NCBI GenBank assembly: GCA_012295275.1
Contig: CM022667.1
Span: 19,520,910-19,584,909 of the forward strand
Length of the DNA stretch: 64,000 bases
From: Chrysomallon squamiferum
Taxonomy: Eukaryota; Mollusca; Gastropoda; Neomphalida; Peltospiridae
Reading direction: 5' to 3'
Each line of letters starts with the position of its first letter. The first letter of the stretch is position 1. The position numbers and the translations under genes were made by a program. A model generated the notes under the pieces. It searched no databases and was not told the origin of the DNA. It saw only the letters and a program-made list of their open reading frames with translations. This document shows positions 57,574 to 64,000 of this stretch, piece after piece.

Positions 57574-59573
57574 ATATATATATTAATCAACATATTCACT
57601 GACATCCAGTGATTAATTTACTTATTCACTAACATCCAGTGAGTAATCTACTTATTCACTAACATCCAGTGAGTAATCCACTTATTCATTGACATCCAGT
57701 GAGTAATCTAATTATTCACTAACATCCAGGGATCAATCCACTTATTCATTGACATCCAGTTTTTAATCCACTTATTTACTGATGAATCTACTTATTCAGT
57801 AACATCCAGTGAGTAATCTACTTATTCACTAACATCCAGTGAGTAATCTACTTTTTCAGTAACATCCAGACCTCAATCCACTTATTCACCAACATCCAGG
57901 GATTAATCCACTTATTCACTAACATCCACTGAGTAGACTACTTATTCACTAACATCCAGGGATAATCCACTTCCTCGCTAACATCTTGTGATTATTCTAC
58001 TTATTCATAAACATCCAGTGATTAATTTACTTCTTCACTAACATCCAGTGATTAATTTACTTCTTCGCTAACATCCATGGATAATCCACTTCCTTGCTAA
58101 TATCCATGGATAATCCACTTCCTCGCTAACATCCATGGATAATCCACTTCCTCGCTAATATCCATGGATAATCCACTTCCTCGCTAACATCCATGGATAA
58201 TCCACTTCCTCGCTAATATCCATGGATAATCCACTTCCTCGCTAACATCCATGGATAATCCACTTCCTCGCTAACATCCAGGGATAATCCATTTCCTCGC
58301 TAACATCCAGTGATTAATTTACTTCTTCACTAACATCCAGATATCAATCCCCACTTATTCACTAACAAAATTTTCATGGTCAGCTAACATATAGTGATTT
58401 ACCTTTATCATTCTATTTACCTATTTACTGGTATGGCTAGATATTAATGACAGGTACAGATATTATATGTTGTAAGAATGGAACACAACAGACCTTGGAA
58501 AAAATACAGTCACGTTGTAAGACAAACCTAAACACATTTTGTTCATTATTATTGTTTACTCTTTGTTTTGTGACTTGCTTTTTTTTAAATTTCTTTAATT
58601 TATTTAATATGATTTGTTTTCTTTTTTTTTTCGTCCACAGATGGTCGCTGTATTCAGTGGAACGTTGAAGAAGGCAACAGCGTTGCTCGGTCTAAAACAC
58701 CTTCATCATTATCACCTACAAATGTCAGCAACAGCGTCACTGCTGGTAACAGCAACATGACACCATCTGCTGTAACCACTGTCCCACCTGATCAGCTGCC
58801 ATTTTCAGTGAGTCTGTCTCAGTCAAATCCTTATGCTTGTCATTTCTGTGAGAAAAGCTTTCCTCGGCTCGGCTTTCTGAGAATACATGAACAGGTATTA
58901 TTAACCAGTTTAAATACTCGACATGCCACTGTATTTACTGTTTTACTTATTCAAAACTGATGTTTTCATCACTTTAATCTCTGTACAGGTTCTTTGATTA
59001 TTTTACTGGAGGATTTTTGTTGTTGTTGTTTTATTTATTTTTTATTTGGCATACTTTATTTTGCTGTGCAAATGAAATATGAAGAATATTCTAGCATTTG
59101 CTTTATGATTTTCAAAAACATTTTAGTTTTATCTAGTAACATATAAAAAAACAAAACATTCTGGACAGCAGTGAATTTAATAAACATTGTATTCACCAAG
59201 ACTTCGTCTGTAATTTCTCAAAAATTCAGATACTGCACCAATTTAGTTGGATTGATTTTTAATAGGCCTCATGAAACAATGTTAATAAAGCTTTATTAAA
59301 CATTTGCTCACCTTCTGGTCACAGTCAGTTGTCAAGGGTATAGAAATTTAATAGTGACCGACATGGAGTTTTGCATGAATAACGAGGTGAAATCAAATAT
59401 TGTTGTATATTTGCATGTGTGAATTGTCCCCAGGTGCATGCAGATCTCATGCCATTCAAATGTGTCCACTGTCAGAGAGTGTTCCGACACAAGCGAAGTC
59501 TTGACCGACACGTGAAGCTTCACACTGGAATCAGAAAATACAAGTGTACACAGTGCCAGTCTACATTCGCCAG
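46341..59573 (+). CDS. ZNF423/521: ZNF423/ZNF521-family zinc-finger transcription factor, 5' five exons (partial, continues beyond window)
   Basis: Five exons join in consistent phase: 46341-46380, 48921-49010, 49452-49628, 58641-58894, 59434-59573, giving 233 residues plus two bases. Order of domains: MSRRKQ NuRD-recruitment motif (1-6), acidic linker, C2HC finger (C79, C82, H95, C100), Ser/Thr/Asn-rich linker, C2H2 finger 2 (C169, C172, H185, H189), finger 3 (C197, C200, H213, H217), and the start of finger 4 (C225, C228). Known: vertebrate ZNF423/ZNF521 and fly Oaz are ~30-finger nuclear factors that bind EBF/Olf-1 and SMADs, and the MSRRKQ motif recruits the NuRD/RBBP4 co-repressor. The motif, the atypical first C2HC finger and the spacing of fingers 2-4 match that family, so I call it with high confidence. 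Some 80% of the protein is expected downstream. Introns are 2.5, 0.44, 9.0 and 0.54 kb. Confidence 0.9.
47210..47575. repeat. 26-bp minisatellite in intron 1
   Basis: About 13 copies of a unit containing CATACTGAATATTTACATT and AAAGAAA. Confidence 0.93.
47590..47860. promoter_or_regulatory. Candidate intronic regulatory element (intron 1)
   Basis: Complex, GC-richer island in AT-rich intron, between two repeats. Contains TGAGTCAGTGAG (AP-1-like), GTAACCACTGAC (RUNX-like) and CCCCCAGGGG. No coding signal. Conservation cannot be tested here. Confidence 0.35.
47880..48060. repeat. (AAT)n/(AGT)/(GAT)n tract
   Basis: AAT units with AGT interruptions, then GAT units; a short GT run follows at 48067-48088. 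Confidence 0.95.
48680..48860. promoter_or_regulatory. Candidate element just upstream of exon 2
   Basis: Non-repetitive island containing the perfect 12-bp palindrome ATCACATGTGAT (48754-48765), which includes a CACATGTG E-box. Confidence 0.35.
48921..49010 (+). CDS. ZNF423/521: ZNF423/521 exon 2, acidic linker
   Basis: Acceptor TTTTTGTTTCAG ends at 48920. The exon completes the split codon of exon 1 (Leu14), then adds 29 codons rich in Asp/Glu (residues 15-43) and ends in phase 1. The donor is GTTGTT at 49011, weak at positions +4 and +5, and is the first unit of a GTTT/GTCT microsatellite. It is preferred over the inner GTAAAT at 48959 because only it keeps the frame into exon 3. Confidence 0.75.
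49011..49082. repeat. (GTTT)n(GTCT)n microsatellite at exon 2 donor
   Basis: Begins at the first intronic base of ZNF423/521 intron 2 and runs about 70 bp. Confidence 0.95.
49083..49451 (+). other. Rest of ZNF423/521 intron 2
   Basis: T-rich low-complexity sequence then a short unique stretch leading to the exon 3 acceptor. Confidence 0.75.
49452..49628 (+). CDS. ZNF423/521: ZNF423/521 exon 3, C2HC finger 1
   Basis: Acceptor TTTTCTGTCACAG ends at 49451; donor GTGAGT starts at 49629. The exon encodes an acidic stretch (DDIDDDG) followed by an atypical finger, C-x2-C-x12-H-x4-C at residues 79, 82, 95 and 100. The same C2HC spacing opens the vertebrate ZNF423/ZNF521 finger series, which makes this exon diagnostic for the family. 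Phase 1 at both ends. Confidence 0.9.
51060..51560. repeat. AT-rich trinucleotide mosaic (AGT, ATT, GTT)
   Basis: Alternating short runs of AGT, ATT and GTT with near-duplicate blocks such as GATATTGTTTTATTATTAT at about 51208 and 51298. Confidence 0.85.
51585..51840. promoter_or_regulatory. Candidate intronic regulatory element (intron 3)
   Basis: GC-richer complex island between a trinucleotide mosaic and a GT array. Contains TCTAATTATTTAG, ACAATAAAG and TTGATTTTAAT cores plus CCCCCTGGGGA. Open frames here are short and not coding-like. Confidence 0.35.
51888..52360. repeat. (GT)n arrays, three blocks
   Basis: Pure or near-pure GT at 51888-51974, 52171-52212 and 52329-52358 in otherwise GT-rich sequence. 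Confidence 0.97.
53225..53830. repeat. 26-bp minisatellite in intron 3
   Basis: About 22 units containing AGTGTGATAAATGTATACAT and AGACTT/AGACTC. Confidence 0.95.
53996..54032. repeat. (GT)n microsatellite
   Basis: GT run with one GG interruption. Confidence 0.95.
54325..54480. promoter_or_regulatory. Candidate intronic regulatory element (intron 3)
   Basis: Compact GC-rich island with GGCGCCTGCCC, GAGATATCAGCTTAATTG and a GGGGTCACGATGTGAC segment, bounded by AT-rich sequence. Confidence 0.35.
54550..54750. repeat. ~50-bp degenerate tandem repeat, four copies
   Basis: Copies near 54557, 54607, 54652 and 54703 share GTGTTGATTATAAAAATATG and TTTTGAAATTTTGTATT. Confidence 0.85.
55437..55491. 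repeat. (CATA)n microsatellite
   Basis: Pure CATA run. Confidence 0.97.
55764..55810. repeat. A47 homopolymer
   Basis: Uninterrupted run of 47 A. Confidence 0.97.
55820..56040. promoter_or_regulatory. Candidate intronic regulatory element (intron 3)
   Basis: Complex island immediately right of the A47 run; has ATGCAGTTTGCAT (octamer-like pairs), AACTGATCATAT and AATAATTTAACAG. A 60-codon frame overlaps it but shows no domain. Confidence 0.35.
56085..56320. promoter_or_regulatory. Candidate intronic regulatory element (intron 3)
   Basis: GC-rich island with GATTGGCTGATC (CCAAT type), ATGATTACAAAGACAG (SOX/TCF-like), CAGCAGGTGGGAAAAA and GGTAATAATTGGTATTGG. Confidence 0.4.
57190..57500. promoter_or_regulatory. 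Candidate intronic regulatory element (intron 3)
   Basis: About 300 bp of complex sequence with CTCTAATTAACTAC, CCAGCCAATCAG, TTAGATAAG, GATGAATATTAATGAGC and TTTTATTGACC, the look of a homeobox/GATA/POU site cluster. Confidence 0.4.
57580..58370. repeat. 29-30-bp minisatellite upstream of exon 4
   Basis: About 26 units. Early copies contain TAATCTACTTATTCACTAAC and ATCCAGTGAG (30 bp); later copies contain GGATAATCCACTTCCTCGC and TAACATCCAT (29 bp). Confidence 0.95.
58641..58894 (+). CDS. ZNF423/521: ZNF423/521 exon 4, linker and first half of finger 2
   Basis: Acceptor with a strong T tract (ends TCGTCCACAG at 58640); donor CAG followed by GTATTA at 58895, phase 0. It encodes a Ser/Thr/Asn/Pro-rich linker (about residues 104-165) then YACHFCEKSF and ends inside finger 2 just after H185-E-Q. 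The split inside finger 2 looks the same as I recall for the vertebrate genes, supporting orthology. Confidence 0.9.
58895..59433 (+). other. ZNF423/521 intron 4 (539 bp)
   Basis: AT-rich unique sequence between CAG-GTATTA and CCCCAG; no repeat of note. Confidence 0.85.
59434..59573 (+). CDS. ZNF423/521: ZNF423/521 exon 5, fingers 2 (end), 3 and 4 (start)
   Basis: Acceptor GTGAATTGTCCCCAG ends at 59433; donor GTAACT at 59574, phase 2. It supplies H189 of finger 2, all of finger 3 (C197, C200, H213, H217, with the TG(I)RKYKC linker) and the cysteines of finger 4 (C225, C228). The run LPFKC/HKRS-DRH-KLHTG is a hallmark of ZNF423/ZNF521. The next exon, expected to begin with the SDHLKIH-type helix, is not in the window. 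Confidence 0.9.
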
Positions 59574-59647
59574 GTAACTCTTTAGTTTTTGTATGTTGTG
59601 TCTTTTACCTGTTTTAGCTTGTTATGCATTCATCATGTTTTATTTAA

Positions 59648-59728
59648 CAGTATATATATATATATATATATGGATGTATGTAATACATACACACACATAT
59701 AGATATGTGTGTGTGTTTAGGTGTGGGT

Positions 59729-59782
<54 letters not shown>

Positions 59783-60031
59783 TATATGTGTGTGTATATA
59801 TATATATATATGTATGTATGTATGTATATATAAATACTATGTGTTATGCATATGAATATATGTTGTGTGTATATGTGTGTGTGTGTTTCTATAAATATAT
59901 ATATATATATATATGTCTAATCTATAAATGTATGTAAGTATGTATGTATGTATGTATATATGTATGTATCTATGTATGTATATGTGGGCACGTGTTTGTG
60001 TGTGTGTATGTATAATATATATATGTGTGTG

Positions 60032-60084
<53 letters not shown>

Positions 60085-60160
60085 GTGTTTGTTTATGTAT
60101 ATATCTGTCTCGCTGTGTGTGTGTGTGTGTGTGTGTGCACATATATATATATCTTGTGAT
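59648..60160. repeat. (TA)n/(TG)n/(TATG)n mosaic
   Basis: Alternating purine-pyrimidine blocks, including GT (59728-59780) and AT (60040-60080). Confidence 0.95.
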
Positions 60161-60539
60161 ATACATCTTTAATGGTTTGGTTAGTTTTTATAACAATCTT
60201 CATTCTACCCTGTTTAAATATTTGTTATGAAATTCACAGACATGGAAATGATTGTTAATCTTAACTTTTCACAGATGTTGAAATATTTGCTATTTTTTAA
60301 ATTTACAGATATTGAACTGTTTATAGTTCGTTAAACTTCACAAAATTAATGTTGAAATGTTTTCCACTATCCGTCAACTCTCCAGTTTCAGTAATTTCAC
60401 AAAAACATTTTATAAGAAGACAAACACACAGGCATTCTAAAATGTTTCTCCAGCATGTTTCTGTTTGTGTTAACAAACTGCAAATTGTTATACAATAGAA
60501 AAGAAGAAGAAAAAAAATCACCTGATACTCTTGAGAAAG

Positions 60540-61150
60540 GAGAAATTCAATAAATTAAATTTCGGCTTGCAAACTTTATCATTGAGAACGATGATTACCT
60601 CCTCCAGGGAGTTTAACATGAATAATTTCTGTAGCAGTTTGTAAAAAAAAAAACAGAGAAGAAAAACAATTAGTTTTGTGTATTACAATTTACTTTATCT
60701 ACCGAAATGCTAACTGCTTATGTACTAAAGAGATGCATTCACTTCAGCAACGTAATTCTTTGTTCGACACTGCGAACAGGTTTTCAATGACGAGCAGAAA
60801 AGCTTTGATTTCTCTGCTAAACTTCTTTATTTGTTTTTGAAAACTATTTTTTCAATGACAGCTTTGGCTTCGCACAGACGCAAACTAAAGGTAGGTGGTG
60901 AGGGAATAGAACATGACTGTGTACATCATGATTTATGAACACTGAGCGGAGAAAAACTTCATGAAATATTCCATCTGCGGAGAACTAAGTACATTTTATT
61001 TCTCCCTCGTGCTTTGAGCAAAATCTCAAAACTGATGACGCCAAGTTTATGCATGTGAAAATTATGAATAATTGATTAGTTTGAAATGGCAAAATAGGAC
61101 TGAGACCTGCTGACTGTACAGTACAAAAGGGGTGGAAGTGGGCATTAAAC
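60540..61150. promoter_or_regulatory. Candidate intronic regulatory element (intron 5)
   Basis: Long complex island with CpG content above its surroundings; includes TCATGATTTATGAAC, GAAATATTCCATCTGCGG and ATTATGAATAATTGATTAG. No exon signal. Confidence 0.4.
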
Positions 61151-62064
61151 AAAACAGCAGTAAGAAAAAAAAAAGAATTTTGTTGTCGTTATGAAATATG
61201 GACAAAAAGGTAACACGATAATAAATGATTGTTCAATTCACAGAATGAACGGTGAATAAACAAAAGGTTGTTTTGAATATGTTGTGTAGTAAAAGTAAAA
61301 ACAGCGTAAGTTAGCATGAGGTATTTAAATGCTTGTGTAGAGTAGAAAGCTAATTTAAGTGTGAGAAAAAAACTGTGTGTGAGAGATGAGCATGGAGTGT
61401 TGATTCCCTCTGCAGGATTACAGAGAATGTACAGGTTACGGTAAAATACATAGCAAAACTTACTTACAAAATAGCTTTAGAAATATTTTAATTACATACA
61501 ACTCACATTGGTAATTGTTTTATCAGTTGATCATAGAACTTATAATTATAACAGTAACTGGGTTTTTTTTTGAGTTTGTCATAGAACTCATTTTGAAGAT
61601 TTGTGATTTATTTTGACTGTACTTATACTTTATTTTTAGTGTACTTTCAGTTTTCTTTTGCATTACTTTTATTTTATTTTTAATTTATTTTTCATCACAA
61701 TAAGTTGGGTTTTTTTCATTTTATTATTTTTTAAATTGCAATTAGGTTTATACATCTGTGTATGTGTTTGAATATTTGTATATATATATATATAATCAAC
61801 CTTTCACTTTATTATAAATTGATTTTTTACATTTGACAGGTTATGTTTAGTTTTATTTTCCACTTGCTACACAATCTATCTGACATTGCTAAAATCTAAA
61901 ACTCGTTATGGCATCATATTTAATGAAAAACATTTTTTAAAAATACCTTGTTGCCATGTTTATTAGTGCTCTGTGTAAAATAAAAGTAAAATATCTTCGG
62001 CACAAAAATATATGTTTGATAACAGTGTTGATAGTGCTATGTTTTTGTGACAGAATAGATATAA

Positions 62065-62320
62065 TTGCTTGGGGTATTGTACTCCATTGATTTCCCCAGT
62101 GACCAGCCACACATGCAATGCACCTCCCACTTGAAAGAAATCACTGCCAATAGTCCACTCCCTGGAGACGAGTTTTCATCATCCGAAACATTAACCTTTT
62201 ATGAAGAAATTCGCCTATGGCTTGCTATTGACATTATGATGTCTTTTTTGCTGCTCTTGCTGATGAAAAGGGATGCCGGCGCCTGGAGATTTGTAGTGTT
62301 TTCTAAAAGATAATTTCAAC
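62065..62320. promoter_or_regulatory. Candidate intronic regulatory element (intron 5)
   Basis: Complex GC-richer island with an acceptor-like TTTCCCCAG (ends about 62099) and an open frame on plus that lacks zinc-finger spacing. Regulatory element is preferred over exon. Confidence 0.35.
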
Positions 62321-62514
62321 TCATATTGTCTGTCTTTTATTTCCATTGAACTTGTAGTTAATATTGAGGTCAAATCGGTAACCGCCTACTCTCTGTTAGT
62401 TTTTATTGTTGTTTTTTGTTTTTGTTTTTTGTGGGGTTTTTTGACTGTTGAAATTTTGTTGTTACTTTGTTTCTTTATTGTTGAAATGAATTATTACAGT
62501 CTCTGTTCTTTAAC

Positions 62515-63070
62515 AACAGAAATCTTTTCGTTTCAGTTATTTTGTTTTTAAGTGTTGACATCTCATTTGCTTCAGTTGTTTTTTGTTTTTTAACTTTTGA
62601 AATATGTTGTCTTTGGTTACTTTGTTTTTGACTGTTGAAATCTCATTCATTTCAGTTACTTTGTTTTCAACTGTTGAAATCTCATTCACTTCAGTTACTT
62701 TGATTTTGACTGTTGAAATATCATTCACTTCAGTTTCTTTGTTTTTAACTGTTGAAATCTCATTTACTTCAGTTACTTTGTTTTTAACTGTTGAAATCTC
62801 ATTCACTTCAGTTACTTTGTTTTTAACTGTTGAAATCTCATTCACTTCAGTTACTTTGTTTTTAACTGTTGAAATCTCATTTACTTCAGTTACTTTGATT
62901 TTAACTGTTGAAATCTCATTCACTTCATCCTCTTTGAAATCTCATTCACTTCAGTTACTTTGTTTTTGACTGTTGAAATCTCATTCACTTCAGTTACTTT
63001 GTTTTTAACTGTTGAAATCTCATTCACTTCAGTTACTTTGTTTTTGACTGTTGAAATCTTGTCTTTTGTT
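62515..63070. repeat. 39-bp minisatellite in intron 5 (two-strand open)
   Basis: About 14 units containing TTACTTTGTTTTTAACTGTT and GAAATCTCATTCACTTCAG. Open in long frames on both strands as 13-residue repeats (SVTLFLTVEISFT on plus, EVNEISTVKNKVT on minus). Left copies are more diverged. Confidence 0.95.
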
Positions 63071-64000
63071 GTTCTCTTTCTACAGTTATTGAATGTCTAG
63101 GCACTGTGATTGAGATAGGGAATTGAAATCACATGACAAAGAAACATCAGTGTTATTTTGTGGGCAGATAATGGAACTATTATCATTTTTTATGATTCAT
63201 TTCTCTTTTATTTTTATCCTCTGGCTTTTGAAAAACAACAACAATAACTATTATTACCTATTATGTATGTACATACAGATATACATATTTATGGTAGAAT
63301 GAACATGTTCTGACAGTGTGTGTTAATACGTATGACTGTATTTGTTGAAAATGTTTGATTATAGGAAGGTTCTGAAAAATCTTTGTTAAGCCAACAAAAA
63401 GTATTAATTCATAAATAATTCTGTATTAATATACTGTTTGAAATACTTTGAAAATGGTTTATTATTGATATTGTTTTGTCTTTTGTGTATGGGGTGGCTG
63501 GGTGTTTTTGTTTGTTAGTTAGGTGATCTATGTGAAAAAAAGAACTTTCATTTGTTACAAAAATATATTTGAAAATATATATATATTATCTTCTTTTATT
63601 TATATATTTGTCTTTAAAGCTCGCAATGATAAAGTCACAAAGGATAGTATGGAGAGCTTGTTAGAATGGGAAATAGACTGACATATATGTGACATTTCTG
63701 ACAAAAAAACTGAAAAAAAATATACTATAATAGGACTTTCAAACATCACATTATTTAAGTTATATGTTTGCACACACACACACACACACACATTTATATA
63801 TATATATATGACAAATTCTGCATCTAATTCATACTGATAAAACAACAACACCTGTAACACCATTCTAGTAATGCTGATCCATGGACTGTACAGCACAGCA
63901 CATACCATAGCCTTTGTTTTATACTACTAGTATAACCACAGCTTTCATTATTGTTCAGACTTGTTGTTGTACTTATTTTATTATTATTATTCATGGCAGT

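Larger units (their letters stand above)
49629..58640 (+). other. ZNF423/521 intron 3 (9,012 bp)
   Basis: Contains trinucleotide ATT/AGT/GTT sequence (51060-51560), several GT arrays, 26-bp and 30-bp minisatellites, an A47 run and five complex islands that may be regulatory. CpG is rare: I counted four in 49981-51000. Confidence 0.85.
59574..64000 (+). other. ZNF423/521 intron 5 (start; continues past window)
   Basis: Contains TA/TG tracts, two complex islands (60540-61150 and 62070-62320) and a 39-bp minisatellite. No exon bearing the second half of finger 4 was found. Confidence 0.75.

Noticed and set aside
59593-60230. Tyr/Ile/Cys/Val-rich ORFs
   Set aside because: Arise from TA/TG repeat mosaic in intron 5.
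62065-62313. Possible sixth zinc-finger exon after a TTTCCCCAG acceptor in phase
   Set aside because: The phase fits, but the peptide lacks the expected DHLKIH helix and any C-x2-C finger spacing; better seen as a complex noncoding island.

Overview
The window looks like a piece of an intron-rich invertebrate animal nuclear genome. It is AT-rich, saturated with microsatellites and minisatellites, gene-poor, has large introns and mosaic CpG content. This pattern best fits a lophotrochozoan, possibly a cephalopod mollusc; that placement is inferred from texture, not shown by a marker gene. Nearly all long open frames are low-complexity artefacts of simple repeats.

Two real protein-coding genes can be read, in divergent orientation. 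On the minus strand near 8 kb is the first coding exon of an RGK-type Ras-like GTPase: a basic, Ser-rich N-terminal extension with an RRNSMP 14-3-3-type motif, then the P-loop, cut by a consensus splice donor. Its remaining exons were not found to the left. On the plus strand, from 46.3 kb to beyond the window end, is the 5' part of a ZNF423/ZNF521-family (Drosophila Oaz-like) multi-zinc-finger regulator. Five exons join in consistent phase: a 40-nt exon encoding the NuRD-recruiting MSRRKQ N-terminus, an acidic linker exon, a C2HC finger exon, and two exons holding fingers 2, 3 and the start of 4.

Layout: 1-7.9 kb, simple repeats and probable RGK intron; 7.9-8.6 kb, RGK exon; 8.6-9.5 kb, CpG-rich RGK 5' flank; 9.6-11.3 kb, trinucleotide arrays in opposite orientations; 14.1-14.75 kb, decayed Tc1-like transposase; 15.3-15.95 kb, 33-bp minisatellite; 16-32 kb, intergenic repeats with several more complex, GC-richer islands; 32.1-42.5 kb, a ~10-kb satellite built on a 28-bp monomer; 43.7-44.1 kb, 39-bp minisatellite; 45.8-46.4 kb, probable promoter/leader and exon 1 of the ZNF423/521 gene; 46.4-64 kb, its introns, with 26-, 30- and 39-bp minisatellites and a series of complex, GC-richer islands that are candidate cis-regulatory elements.

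The most notable observations are: (i) a drop in CpG frequency that begins just downstream of the ZNF423/521 first exon; (ii) the 28-bp satellite, whose monomers each carry a splice-acceptor-like motif on plus and a GTAAGT donor-like core on minus; (iii) length noise in T-runs confined to the satellite interior, suggestive of unpolished long-read sequence; (iv) an exon 2 splice donor fused to a GTTT microsatellite; and (v) a GC3-rich orphan exon candidate at 28.04 kb. I did not find a convincing new multi-gene system.
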